Origin: Candidatus Levybacteria bacterium RIFCSPLOWO2_01_FULL_42_15
GTDB lineage: Bacteria > Patescibacteriota > Microgenomatia > Levybacterales > UBA12049
Direction: 5' to 3'
DNA length: 64,000 bases
Assembly (NCBI GenBank): GCA_001784055.1
Contig: MFOZ01000019.1
Span: forward strand, 15,252-79,251
Position numbers and translations under genes: made by a program. Position 1 is the first letter of the stretch. The number at the start of each line of letters is the position of its first letter. Under the pieces are notes generated by a model, which was not told where the DNA came from, did not search any database, and was given only the letters and a program-made list of their open reading frames with translations. Of this stretch, positions 43,849 through 52,030 are shown one piece after another.

Positions 43849-45234
43849 ATGGAAGAAAGCCTGCTAAATAATGTAATTGCTCTTTGTAAACGCAGGGGTT
43901 TCATGTTTGCCGGATCGGAAATTTATGGAGGTCTTGCAAATACCTACGATTTTGGGCCCTTAGGAGTTGAGATAAAAAACAATATTAAAAAGCTGTGGTG
44001 GAAACGTTTTGTTCAAAAAAGAAAGGACATATTCGGATTAGATGGAGGAATTCTTCTCAATCGAAAAATTTGGGAAGCATCGGGACACACCGCCTCATTC
44101 CTTGACTATTTAGTTGAATGCAAGACGTGCCACAAACGGTTTCGAGTTGATCATATTGAGGGATTTCAACTCCAAAAAGACGGTACCGCAGAGTGTCAAA
44201 GTCTTCCTTCTTGTCCTTCCGGGGAAAAACATACACTGAATGTTGAAATATTTCAGAAGAAAGAGGACGGGACCAGTATTATAAAACCGCGCAGGTTTAA
44301 CGGGATGTTCAGAACCTATATAGGCGCAACAGAAGATTCGGATGCGCTTGCCTATCTTCGTCCGGAAACAGCTCAAGCAATATTTACCAATTTTAAGAAT
44401 GTAGTAAATGCTTTTTCTCCCTCCTTCCCTTTTGGTATTGCCCAAATTGGAAAAGCGTTTAGAAACGAGATTACCACGGGTTATTTTATTTTTAGAACGC
44501 TTGAGTTTGAACAGATGGAGATTGAGTATTTTATTAAGAAAGAGAATTGGGAAAATGTGTTCAAGATTTGGCAGGATGAAATGATGGATTGGGCAGTATT
44601 TGTGGGTATTGATAAAAGCAAATTGCGTTTTAGAGAGCATGATGAACAGGAACGGTCCCACTACTCTAAGCGGACTGTTGATCTTGAATATCAGTTTCCA
44701 ACCGGGTTTAAAGAAATGTATGGTCTTGCGTACCGCGGAGACTTTGATTTGTCAAACCACTCAAAACATTCGGGCGTTGCATTATTATTCAAAGATAAAG
44801 AAACGAATGAAGAGTTTTTTCCTCATGTGGTTGAGCCCTCTTTTGGGGTGGAAAGAACACTTCTTCCTCTTCTTCTGGATGCGTATGCGCAGGAAGAGAA
44901 GCGAATTGTTATGCGGTTTGTTCCCCATATTGCTCCAGTAAAGGTTGCGGTATTTCCTCTTCTTGCAAACAAGGATGATCTTGTTGCGCTTGCTCATCAA
45001 ACGTATGAGAATCTTAAGAAATCAATAGATGGGTTGATCATGTTTGATGATCGAGGAAACATTGGGAAGCGGTATTTTTCCCAAGACGAGATAGGTACTC
45101 CTTTTTGCGTGACGGTTGACTTTCAGTCTTTGGAAGATAATACGGTAACCGTTAGAGATAGAGACACTACAAAACAAGAAAGAATATCCATAGGTAAACT
45201 TTCTGATTTTTTGATAAACAAGCTTTCTTCATGA
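43849..45234 (+). CDS. glyS: glycyl-tRNA synthetase (class II, dimeric type)
   Basis: This enzyme charges tRNA-Gly. The 461-residue protein is the single-chain alpha2 form: RGFMFAGSEIYGGLANTYDFGPLG (residues 14-37), a zinc-type pair CKTCH near residue 91, motif 2 region FRNEITTGYFIFRTLEFEQMEIEYF near 204, and motif 3 EPSFGVERTLL near residue 330, then the anticodon-binding domain (about 365-461). The ATG at 43849 is fixed by the promoter; an upstream TTG would lie before the transcript. It overlaps purF by 4 bases. Confidence 0.92.
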   Translation: MEESLLNNVIALCKRRGFMFAGSEIYGGLANTYDFGPLGVEIKNNIKKLWWKRFVQKRKDIFGLDGGILLNRKIWEASGHTASFLDYLVECKTCHKRFRVDHIEGFQLQKDGTAECQSLPSCPSGEKHTLNVEIFQKKEDGTSIIKPRRFNGMFRTYIGATEDSDALAYLRPETAQAIFTNFKNVVNAFSPSFPFGIAQIGKAFRNEITTGYFIFRTLEFEQMEIEYFIKKENWENVFKIWQDEMMDWAVFVGIDKSKLRFREHDEQERSHYSKRTVDLEYQFPTGFKEMYGLAYRGDFDLSNHSKHSGVALLFKDKETNEEFFPHVVEPSFGVERTLLPLLLDAYAQEEKRIVMRFVPHIAPVKVAVFPLLANKDDLVALAHQTYENLKKSIDGLIMFDDRGNIGKRYFSQDEIGTPFCVTVDFQSLEDNTVTVRDRDTTKQERISIGKLSDFLINKLSS

Positions 45235-46700
45235 GCAGGGAAATCCCTACTGCTGCCCCTACACACGAAAAACCTTACGATAATTGTTCGGTAGTGGGTG
45301 TATACTCTCATTCGACAGATGTAGTAGATACTGCGTATCAAGGTCTTGTTGAATCAAATCATAGAGGGCAAGAAGGATCAGGCATTGTCGTTGGGAGTAA
45401 AAGCAGATTTGCCATACAAAAAGATAGTGGACTTGCAGAGATAGTATTTGGGGTCAAGCATAGTTTGCCTCGCGTAAAAAGGGCGTATGTGGCCATAGGG
45501 CATAATCGGTATTCCACATCTGGGTCTATTGCCGAGACACAACCGTTTCTTGAAGATGGAATCGCAATCGCCCACAATGGAAATCTTACCAATATAACGA
45601 CATTGAGAGAAAAATATAACTTGCCAGAAACAATAGAAGGTGCGTCAAGCGATACTCGAATGGCACTTGCGGTTATAAACCGAATGGAAGGAGACGAAAT
45701 ACACCGTATCGTTACGGCTCTTCCACAATTTGAAGGAGCGTATAGTTTTGTGTTTGCTACCAAAAAAGGACTCGTTGCCGCAAGAGATCCTAAAGGATTT
45801 CGTCCGCTCTCGTTGGGTAAACTTAAAGGAGGAGATGGTTATGTGGTTGCTTCGGAGACAAGCGCCTTTAATTCCATGGGAGCAGAGTTTGTGCGCGATG
45901 TGATGCCGGGAGAAACGCTTCTGATATCAAAAGAAGGTCTGCAAACCCTTGCGCTTCATAAAGAGTCACAACTTGCTCAATGTATCTTTGAGCTTATCTA
46001 TATTGCTCGGCCCGATAGTGTAGTATTTGGGATTCCTGTCATGGAGTTTCGGAAACGACAAGGGGCGATTTTGGCTCGTCATCTTCCCCCAAATATTGAC
46101 GTCATTATGCCGGTTCCCCGATCAGGAATTTCCGCATCCTTAGGAGTAGCGGCTGATCATGTTTCAAGAGGGAGTACAATAGAATACTCAGAAGGATTAT
46201 ATACAAACCCTTATAGAGGAAAAAGAGATGGGCCGCGAACATTTATTCGACCATCAGACAGAAGGATAGCGGCAACCAAAAAATATAGCGTAATTGAGTC
46301 CGAAGTGAGAGGGAAAAGAATAGCTCTTGTGGATGATTCTATTGTAAGAGGATCCATAGAAATAATTGTACAAAAATTACGGGATGCTGGCGCGATAGAA
46401 GTACATTTACTTGTTGCATCTCCTCCTCTCAAGCACGCGTGCTATATGGGAGTTGACTTTGGGGATAACGAGTTAATAGCAAATCAATATCCAAATCAAG
46501 AGGAAAGAGCAAGGAAGCTTGGCCTTGACAGCTTATACCACTTAAGTTATGCTGAATTGATGGAGGCTGCACTGGGAAATCCGGTTTCAAAACGCATTCA
46601 AAATCCTGCAACGCTTTTTGAGGAACACGGATACTGCGGAGCTTGTTTTACCGGAAGATACCCCATTTCTATAGAAGGAGTAATTAAGAAAATATCGTGA
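45231..46700 (+). CDS. purF: amidophosphoribosyltransferase (PurF)
   Basis: PurF makes phosphoribosylamine from PRPP and glutamine, the first step of purine synthesis. The 489-residue protein has a short leader ending at the likely catalytic cysteine, DN-C-SVVGVYS at residue 19, where an 18-residue propeptide would have to be removed. GHNRYSTSGS near residue 84 and IAHNGNLTN near 111 form the glutaminase site, and ALVDDSIVRG near residue 364 is the PRPP loop. No other purine gene is in the window. Confidence 0.9.
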   Translation: MSREIPTAAPTHEKPYDNCSVVGVYSHSTDVVDTAYQGLVESNHRGQEGSGIVVGSKSRFAIQKDSGLAEIVFGVKHSLPRVKRAYVAIGHNRYSTSGSIAETQPFLEDGIAIAHNGNLTNITTLREKYNLPETIEGASSDTRMALAVINRMEGDEIHRIVTALPQFEGAYSFVFATKKGLVAARDPKGFRPLSLGKLKGGDGYVVASETSAFNSMGAEFVRDVMPGETLLISKEGLQTLALHKESQLAQCIFELIYIARPDSVVFGIPVMEFRKRQGAILARHLPPNIDVIMPVPRSGISASLGVAADHVSRGSTIEYSEGLYTNPYRGKRDGPRTFIRPSDRRIAATKKYSVIESEVRGKRIALVDDSIVRGSIEIIVQKLRDAGAIEVHLLVASPPLKHACYMGVDFGDNELIANQYPNQEERARKLGLDSLYHLSYAELMEAALGNPVSKRIQNPATLFEEHGYCGACFTGRYPISIEGVIKKIS

Positions 46701-47170
46701 AAAACCCCTATCTTGTTGCGTTTGGCATTATTTTGATTATTGTAATTCCCTTTGGGGTCTTTTTTGCCATCAATAGGACCCAAAAATCTCCATTGCCTAA
46801 TTCGTCCTCTCAATCTTCCGAAGATACACAAGAAGAAATCCTCCCTCTTAATCCCGATGAGCTCAATTTGATTTTTGAGGCACGGCGAGATAAAAAAGCG
46901 GTGAAGTTTAGCATAGGAAACACAAAGGGAATCACTTCTATTGAGTATGAGATAAGTTACCTTGCGGATGGGGAAATTCCAAGAGGAGCTATTGGACAAA
47001 TTGAGGTAAACCCATCGGAAAGATCGGTTGCAACTAATTATATAGATTTAGGAACGTGTTCTTCAGGAAGGTGCAAATATGATGAAGGGGTTACTTCGGT
47101 TAAGCTCATTCTTAAAATTATAAAAACCGACGGAAAAATCTATTCAGCGGAAAAAGAACTAGAGCTTTAA
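46697..47170 (+). CDS. membrane-anchored extracellular protein, function unknown
   Basis: This 157-residue protein starts at a GTG that overlaps the purF stop (GTGA). It has one N-terminal membrane helix (about 6-26), a serine-rich linker (about 31-45) and a small beta-rich outer domain with two cysteines in GTCSSGRCKYD near residue 122, a possible disulfide. No family is recognised with certainty. It ends the transcription block before mraZ. Confidence 0.6.
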   Translation: MKNPYLVAFGIILIIVIPFGVFFAINRTQKSPLPNSSSQSSEDTQEEILPLNPDELNLIFEARRDKKAVKFSIGNTKGITSIEYEISYLADGEIPRGAIGQIEVNPSERSVATNYIDLGTCSSGRCKYDEGVTSVKLILKIIKTDGKIYSAEKELEL

Positions 47171-47255
47171 TTCTTCATTCATTCCTCTCGTTCTCCATTT
47201 AGTGCTTTTTTCACATTGAATACGCTATCTAGGTTTCTTTGTGGCTTTTTGGGGC

Positions 47256-47284
47256 TTGACAATGTATGGCAAACTGTTCAAAAT
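47256..47284 (+). promoter_or_regulatory. promoter of the division/cell-wall (dcw) cluster
   Basis: A perfect TTGACA (47256-47261) is followed after 17 bases by CAAAAT (47279-47284). Transcription would start near 47291, at the first MraZ repeat, leaving a leader of about 47 bases before mraZ. Confidence 0.65.
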
Positions 47285-47290
47285 GGATTT

Positions 47291-47320
47291 AAGTGGGATA
47301 AAGTGGGATAAAGTGGAACA
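47291..47320 (+). promoter_or_regulatory. MraZ operator (three tandem decamers)
   Basis: Three direct decamers follow each other: AAGTGGGATA (47291-47300), AAGTGGGATA (47301-47310) and AAGTGGAACA (47311-47320). This matches the known MraZ binding site, TGGG(N) repeated every 10 bases upstream of mraZ in many bacteria. A weaker fourth unit, AAATGGATTT, precedes them. Lying just downstream of the promoter, it should let MraZ repress its own operon. Confidence 0.85.
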
Positions 47321-47337
47321 AAAAGAAAGGCAGGGAT

Positions 47338-47784
47338 ATGATGCTTCTTGGACAGTACGAAGCAAAATTAGGAGCAAAAAATAGAATAGCGTTCCCAAAA
47401 AAACTAAGAGCAATATTGGGAGACAAGCTTATCATCACGAAAGGATATGAAAACTCGCTCATTATTGTTTCCGAGAAAGGGTGGAAAGCACTTCTTGAAG
47501 GAACAGAGGGAAGGCCGTTTATCCATTCAGAAACCAGAGATACGCAACGATTCATCCTTGGAGGAGCAAGCTTCATGGAGCTTGATAGTAAAGGAAGGTT
47601 TATATTGCCTTTATACTTACGAAGCTTTGCAAGAATTAAAGAGGAAACGATATTCCTAGGCCTATCTCGCTACGTGGAAATGTGGGATAGAGATGTTTGG
47701 CTTGAATACACAAAGAACCTTGATAAGCATATTGGATTAATTTCAGAGCGGCTGCTTAAGGGAACTGAAGAGAAAAGTGAATAG
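47338..47784 (+). CDS. mraZ: transcriptional regulator MraZ
   Basis: MraZ is a DNA-binding ring-shaped repressor of the dcw cluster. The 148-residue protein has two AbrB-like halves, each with the family motif: GQYEAKLGAKNRIAFPKKLR (residues 4-23) and MELDSKGRFILPLYLR near 79-94, containing the D/A-x-K-x-R signature. AGGGAT just before the ATG gives a Shine-Dalgarno-like site. It overlaps rsmH by 8 bases. Confidence 0.92.
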   Translation: MMLLGQYEAKLGAKNRIAFPKKLRAILGDKLIITKGYENSLIIVSEKGWKALLEGTEGRPFIHSETRDTQRFILGGASFMELDSKGRFILPLYLRSFARIKEETIFLGLSRYVEMWDRDVWLEYTKNLDKHIGLISERLLKGTEEKSE

Positions 47785-48709
47785 CACATTTCATACGCCG
47801 GTACTTGTACAAGAGGTACTTTTATTTCTTGCCGTACAGAAGGATAAAACGTATATTGACGCAACGATAGGGGGAGGAGGACACGGGTTTGAGATTTTAA
47901 AACGAGACGGGATAGTTTTGGGGATAGACGTTGATGAAGAAGCAATTGATTACGTAAAGAAGATATTAAGAGATAAAGATATTAAGATATTGGGAGAGAA
48001 ATATGACAGTTCACTTAATATCTCACTATCTCAATATCCTGGTATCACTTTAGTACGAGGAAATTTTAAAGACATAGCAAGGATTGTACAGGGAACAGAA
48101 TTTGAGAGGGTAGAAGGAATTTTGTTTGACTTGGGAGTATCGAGCATGCAGTTGGATACTTCCAAAAGGGGATTCAGTTTTCAAAAAGAAGCTCCATTGG
48201 ACATGCGCATGGATCAAAGGCTGCACGTTAAGGCGATGGATCTTCTTAACGGATTAACAAAAAAGGAGTTATATGAATTATTTACTAAGTTTGGTGAAGA
48301 GCGTTTTGCTCACGCCATTTCTGGTGGTATTGTCAGCACCCGTGGAATAAAAAAAATTACCACAACCAAAGAATTGGCAATGTTAGTAGAGAAGATTGCG
48401 GGAAGAAGACATGACATCCATCCGGTAACAAAAGTATTTCAAGCCTTACGAATTGCGGTTAACGATGAGTTGCATAACCTAGAACTTGGCTTAACAGATT
48501 CCGTTGAGCTTCTTAACAAAAACGGAAAGCTTGTTGTTATATCCTTTCACTCATTAGAGGATAGGATTGTCAAAAGAACATTTTTACGGTTTGAAAAAGA
48601 AGGGAGAGGAACGGTAATAACAAAGAAGCCGGTGCGCCCGAGCCAAAAGGAAGTTTTCTTAAACAGACGAGCAAGAAGCGCACTGCTTAGGGTATTTGCA
48701 AAAGCATAA
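47777..48709 (+). CDS. rsmH: 16S rRNA (cytosine1402-N4)-methyltransferase RsmH (MraW) with a repeat insertion
   Basis: RsmH methylates C1402 of 16S rRNA. The 310-residue protein starts at a GTG inside mraZ. It has FHTPVLVQEVL (residues 5-15), the SAM site YIDATIGGGGHG (about 26-37), LFDLGVSSMQLD near 115, GFSFQKEAPLDMRMD near 130, GEERFA near 173 and FHSLEDRIVKR near 256. About 17 residues between AIDYVKK and ITLVRGNF are absent from normal RsmH and come from an AT-rich inverted repeat. The core is otherwise intact. Confidence 0.92.
   Translation: MNSTFHTPVLVQEVLLFLAVQKDKTYIDATIGGGGHGFEILKRDGIVLGIDVDEEAIDYVKKILRDKDIKILGEKYDSSLNISLSQYPGITLVRGNFKDIARIVQGTEFERVEGILFDLGVSSMQLDTSKRGFSFQKEAPLDMRMDQRLHVKAMDLLNGLTKKELYELFTKFGEERFAHAISGGIVSTRGIKKITTTKELAMLVEKIAGRRHDIHPVTKVFQALRIAVNDELHNLELGLTDSVELLNKNGKLVVISFHSLEDRIVKRTFLRFEKEGRGTVITKKPVRPSQKEVFLNRRARSALLRVFAKA
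47961..48038 (+). repeat. AT-rich inverted repeat inserted in rsmH
   Basis: AGATATTAAG occurs at 47961-47970 and 47977-47986 and its exact complement CTTAATATCT at 48014-48023. A second pair, GATATTG (47986-47992) and CAATATC (48032-48038), nests around it. The stretch encodes the extra residues of RsmH (ILRDKDIKILGEKYDSSLN). Confidence 0.65.
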
Positions 48710-48718
48710 AAAACACGC

Positions 48719-49003
48719 ATGAAAATTATATATACGTCTTTTACTATATTGCTAGTAGTTATTGGCATGTTATCTATTGGTCAGGTTGTTATATCAAACT
48801 GGTTATCTACGACAGGTATTACGCTTGGCGCTATTGAGGATGAGCTAAAACAATATAAAGAAAAAAATGCGCTTCTTGAAGAGAGGTTTTTGCATGCGTC
48901 CTCGCTTACTTCTATTGCATCAACAGCCGCAGAGCTTGGATTTGTAGAAAAGAAATCTCGCATTGTTCTTACCGATTCCGTCCCACTTGCCCTTAAACGA
49001 TAA
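48719..49003 (+). CDS. ftsL: FtsL-like cell-division protein
   Basis: This 94-residue protein has a short cytoplasmic start, one membrane helix (about 5-27), a coiled coil (LGAIEDELKQYKEKNALLEERF, about 37-57) and a C-terminal AAELGFVE segment near residue 69. This is the layout of FtsL/DivIC, and it has the ftsL position between rsmH and ftsI. The stop shares a base with the ftsI start (TAATG). Confidence 0.8.
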   Translation: MKIIYTSFTILLVVIGMLSIGQVVISNWLSTTGITLGAIEDELKQYKEKNALLEERFLHASSLTSIASTAAELGFVEKKSRIVLTDSVPLALKR

Positions 49004-50679
49004 TGTGGCGGTTTTACGCTATTGTTGCGGTCTTTTTGCTTTCTTTTCTTATTGTTATAGCAAGGCTTTTTTACTGGCAGGTTGTTCGCGCGGAAGAACT
49101 CTCTCTTTTTGGAGAAGCTCAGTATGAAAGAACTGTTGAGTTTTCTTCTCAGCGAGGAGAAATTTTTGCCTCTGACGGGTTTCCTCTTGTTGCAAGCACT
49201 CTTTCTTATCTTATCTACGCAAATCCTAAAGAGATAAAAGATATAAAAAATGTTTCCGAAAAGCTTTCCAATATCCTTGGGACAGAACCATCTTCTGTAA
49301 GTGCTATGCTTTCTTTGGATCGTTTTTGGGTACCTGTAGCATCATACGTAAGCATAGAGAAGAAAAACAAGATAAAAGAATTGAGCCTACAGGGAGTTGG
49401 GTTTGATGATCAATTCAGCAGATTTTATCCGGAAGCGTCTATGTCCGCACACCTTACCGGTTTTGTAGGAAAAAACGACATAGGAGAAGATAAGGGGTAT
49501 TTTGGATTAGAAGGGTATTACGATAGGCAGCTTAAAGGGAAGACGTTAAAGATAGTCCAAATAAAAGATGCTTATGAGAGACCAATTATTGCAAAAAGGG
49601 AGGTGGGTGTTGGAAATACAAAAGGCAGAGCGCTTGTTACGTCCGTGGATAGGGCTGTTCAGCACCTCGTAGAAGAAAAATTACATGAGGGAATCCAAAA
49701 GTACGGAGCAAGCGGCGGAATGATTGGAGTAATTGATCCTACAAGCGGCAATATTATTGCCATGGCGTCGTATCCGACTTTTGATCAAAAGACATATCAA
49801 AGATACTCGGAGGAGTTCTATAAAAACCCTTTTATATCGGATACATACGAGCCGGGTTCAACGTTTAAGACGCTTATTATGGCAGCGGGGCTAGATGCAA
49901 AAGTTGTTTTGCCAACAACCCGATGCCCAATATGCGAAGGTCCGGTGAATATTGGGGGATACACAATAAAAACATGGAACGACAAGTATTATAAAAATGC
50001 AACAATGATTGAGGTTCTTCAGCATTCTGATAACACCGGCATGGTGTTTGTTGGGCAATCTCTTGGGCTTGAAAAGCTCGTATCATATCTTTCTCTCTTT
50101 GGGATTGGGCAGGCAACGGGAATAGATTTGCAAGGAGAGGCACCATCAAGCATTCGACCAAAAGAGGAGTGGAGAAAAACGGATCTGGCTACCGCAAGCT
50201 TTGGACAAGGGATTTCTCTTACTCCCATACAGCTTTTATCAGCGTTTGCAAGCATTGCAAATAAAGGAGTGAGGATGAAGCCGCGCATCGTGTCAACAAT
50301 TCATACATCAGGGGGAGAAAAAATTGAAATTAAGCCAAAAGTGCTTAGCCGTCCCCTATCGGAAAAAACGGCGAAAATTATGACAGAAATGTTGGTAAAT
50401 GCGGTGAATAAAGGAGAGGCGGCATACCTTAAGCCTAAAGGGTATCGAGTTGCGGGAAAAACCGGAACCGCTCAAATTCCAGTAGGGGGAAAATATGATC
50501 TGGAGAAAACCATCGCCTCATTCATTGGTTTTGCCCCTGCAGACGATCCAAAATTTGCTATGCTTGTTATTTTTAACAAGCCAACATCGTCTATCTATGG
50601 ATCAGAAACCGCAGCCCCCACTTTTTTTGAGATCGCAAAAAATTTATTGGCGTACTACAAGATTCAGCCAACCGAATGA
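49003..50679 (+). CDS. ftsI: peptidoglycan transpeptidase FtsI (penicillin-binding protein)
   Basis: FtsI cross-links septal peptidoglycan. The 558-residue class B PBP has an N-terminal anchor (about 4-23), the SQRGEIFASDG dimerisation motif near residue 48, and the transpeptidase triad: serine in GSTFK (Ser286), SDN (Ser342) and KTGT (486-489). No PASTA domain follows. It is the last gene before an internal promoter in the dcw cluster. Confidence 0.93.
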   Translation: MWRFYAIVAVFLLSFLIVIARLFYWQVVRAEELSLFGEAQYERTVEFSSQRGEIFASDGFPLVASTLSYLIYANPKEIKDIKNVSEKLSNILGTEPSSVSAMLSLDRFWVPVASYVSIEKKNKIKELSLQGVGFDDQFSRFYPEASMSAHLTGFVGKNDIGEDKGYFGLEGYYDRQLKGKTLKIVQIKDAYERPIIAKREVGVGNTKGRALVTSVDRAVQHLVEEKLHEGIQKYGASGGMIGVIDPTSGNIIAMASYPTFDQKTYQRYSEEFYKNPFISDTYEPGSTFKTLIMAAGLDAKVVLPTTRCPICEGPVNIGGYTIKTWNDKYYKNATMIEVLQHSDNTGMVFVGQSLGLEKLVSYLSLFGIGQATGIDLQGEAPSSIRPKEEWRKTDLATASFGQGISLTPIQLLSAFASIANKGVRMKPRIVSTIHTSGGEKIEIKPKVLSRPLSEKTAKIMTEMLVNAVNKGEAAYLKPKGYRVAGKTGTAQIPVGGKYDLEKTIASFIGFAPADDPKFAMLVIFNKPTSSIYGSETAAPTFFEIAKNLLAYYKIQPTE

Positions 50680-50758
50680 CCTACTTATGAAACTTCTTTA
50701 ATCACAGCTCCTGTCTCGTTATCTTTCATAACCGATAGAGAAGAGTAGCTAAAAAAGG

Positions 50759-50764
50759 TATAAT
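50759..50764 (+). promoter_or_regulatory. -10 element before murE, leaderless
   Basis: A perfect TATAAT ends 6 bases before the ATG at 50771, the same spacing as at 37147 and 43837. No extended TG and no convincing -35 are seen. Bases 50680-50758 between ftsI and this site hold nothing else I can support. Confidence 0.45.
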
Positions 50765-50770
50765 ACGGGT

Positions 50771-52030
50771 ATGTGGCAAGAGATTAAGAATGTATATCAC
50801 TTGCTGGTTGCGGTTGCGGCGCAGGTGTGGTTTGGGTTTCCGTCAAGAAAGCTTAAGGTGATTGGGGTTACCGGAACCGATGGAAAGACAACTACGGTGA
50901 ACCTGATTTATCATATACTACACACGTGCGGATATTCGGTCTCCATGATTTCAACCGTTGGAGCAATCATTAACGGAGAAAAAAAAGATCTTGGTTTTCA
51001 TGTGACAAATCCTTCCTCATGGCAATTAAATTCCTTTATCAAGAAAGCGGCAGAAAAAAGTAGCTATCTTGTTCTTGAGGTTACATCTCACGGAATAGAT
51101 CAGCATCGTATTTTTGGCATTCCTTTTGCAATTGGAGTGATGACCAACGTTACAAACGAACATCTAGACTATCACAAAACGTATGATCGCTATCTTCAGA
51201 CAAAAGTAAAATTGTTAAAACGATCCCGTATTGCCATTGTAAATCAGGATGACGGATCGCATAAAGCGATTATGCTGCTTCTTAAAGATGGAAACCGAAT
51301 GGATCGAAAAGTAATTACGTATGGGAAGACGAAGTCTCCCATGGTGAATCCGCTTGTCTACGCCTTTAAGACAAAATTGATCGGTAATTTTAATCGATCA
51401 AACGAGGGAGCTGCAATCGCAACTGTTCTTGCCCTAAACGTTAAGGAATCTTGCATCAAAGCCGCTTGTGAAAGCTTTGAGGCTCCAATTGGACGACAAC
51501 AGGTAGTATATGAAGGCGATTTTACCGTAATGATTGATTTTGCCCACACCCCCAATGCTATTGAAGAGTTTCTACATTCGATCAAACCTGGTGTCAAGGG
51601 GAGACTCATTCACGTTTTTGGAAGCGCGGGAGAGCGCGACAGAAAGAAAAGACCAGAAATGGGAAAGGCATCAGCTAACTATTCGGATGTTATTATCTTA
51701 ACTGCAGAGGATCCCCGGTCGGAATCGGTTGCAAAAATCATAAACGAGATTGAATCAGGAATCGTTAATAATTCAAAATTCCCCGGCCTCGCTCCGCGAA
51801 GCCTCGCCAAAGGCGGGCGAAGCGGGACGGGCAAAATTCAAAGTGCAAAATTGTTCAAAATATCAAACAGACAGGAAGCAATCAATACTGCAATTAAAAT
51901 AGCGCAAAAGGGAGATTTTGTTCTCGTTACGGGAAAAGGGCATGAGAAGTCTATGAACTTTGGACGCGGAGAAATACCGTGGAGTGAATATGACAGCGTA
52001 AAAGAAGCACTTGTAGCAAGAAAATTATGA
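50771..52030 (+). CDS. murE: UDP-MurNAc-tripeptide synthetase MurE, lacking the N-terminal domain
   Basis: MurE adds the third amino acid to UDP-MurNAc-dipeptide. This 419-residue form has only about 30 residues before the ATP loop GVTGTDGKTTT (33-43), so the UDP-binding first domain of ordinary MurE (about 490 residues) is missing. The central domain has VTNEHLDYH near residue 127 and the C-terminal domain FAHTPNAIEEF near 258 and AEDPRSES near 314, a variant of the DNPR motif linked with diaminopimelate. Residues about 334-356 are encoded by a GC-rich repeat insertion (PGLAPRSLAKGGRSGTGK). It overlaps murC by 4 bases. Confidence 0.87.
   Translation: MWQEIKNVYHLLVAVAAQVWFGFPSRKLKVIGVTGTDGKTTTVNLIYHILHTCGYSVSMISTVGAIINGEKKDLGFHVTNPSSWQLNSFIKKAAEKSSYLVLEVTSHGIDQHRIFGIPFAIGVMTNVTNEHLDYHKTYDRYLQTKVKLLKRSRIAIVNQDDGSHKAIMLLLKDGNRMDRKVITYGKTKSPMVNPLVYAFKTKLIGNFNRSNEGAAIATVLALNVKESCIKAACESFEAPIGRQQVVYEGDFTVMIDFAHTPNAIEEFLHSIKPGVKGRLIHVFGSAGERDRKKRPEMGKASANYSDVIILTAEDPRSESVAKIINEIESGIVNNSKFPGLAPRSLAKGGRSGTGKIQSAKLFKISNRQEAINTAIKIAQKGDFVLVTGKGHEKSMNFGRGEIPWSEYDSVKEALVARKL
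51770..51836 (+). repeat. GC-rich palindromic element inside murE, in frame
   Basis: This 67-base unit begins AATTCAAAATTCCCC, ends CGGGCAAAA and holds the hairpin GCCTCGCC-AAA-GGCGGGC. It is colinear with 35715-35781 in a glycosyltransferase gene and shares 28 consecutive bases (51796-51823 here), but is translated in a different reading frame (PRSLAKGGRSG here, SEASPKAGEAG there). AAATTCAAAGTGCAAAATT-type sequence follows it. Confidence 0.85.

Noticed and set aside
44110..44661. A 183-codon open frame on the minus strand
   Set aside because: It is antisense to the catalytic core of glycyl-tRNA synthetase and has no recognisable motif.
47291..47320. Three tandem near-identical units that might suggest a repeat array or CRISPR
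   Set aside because: The units are only 10 bases with no spacers, and they match the MraZ operator in sequence, spacing and position.
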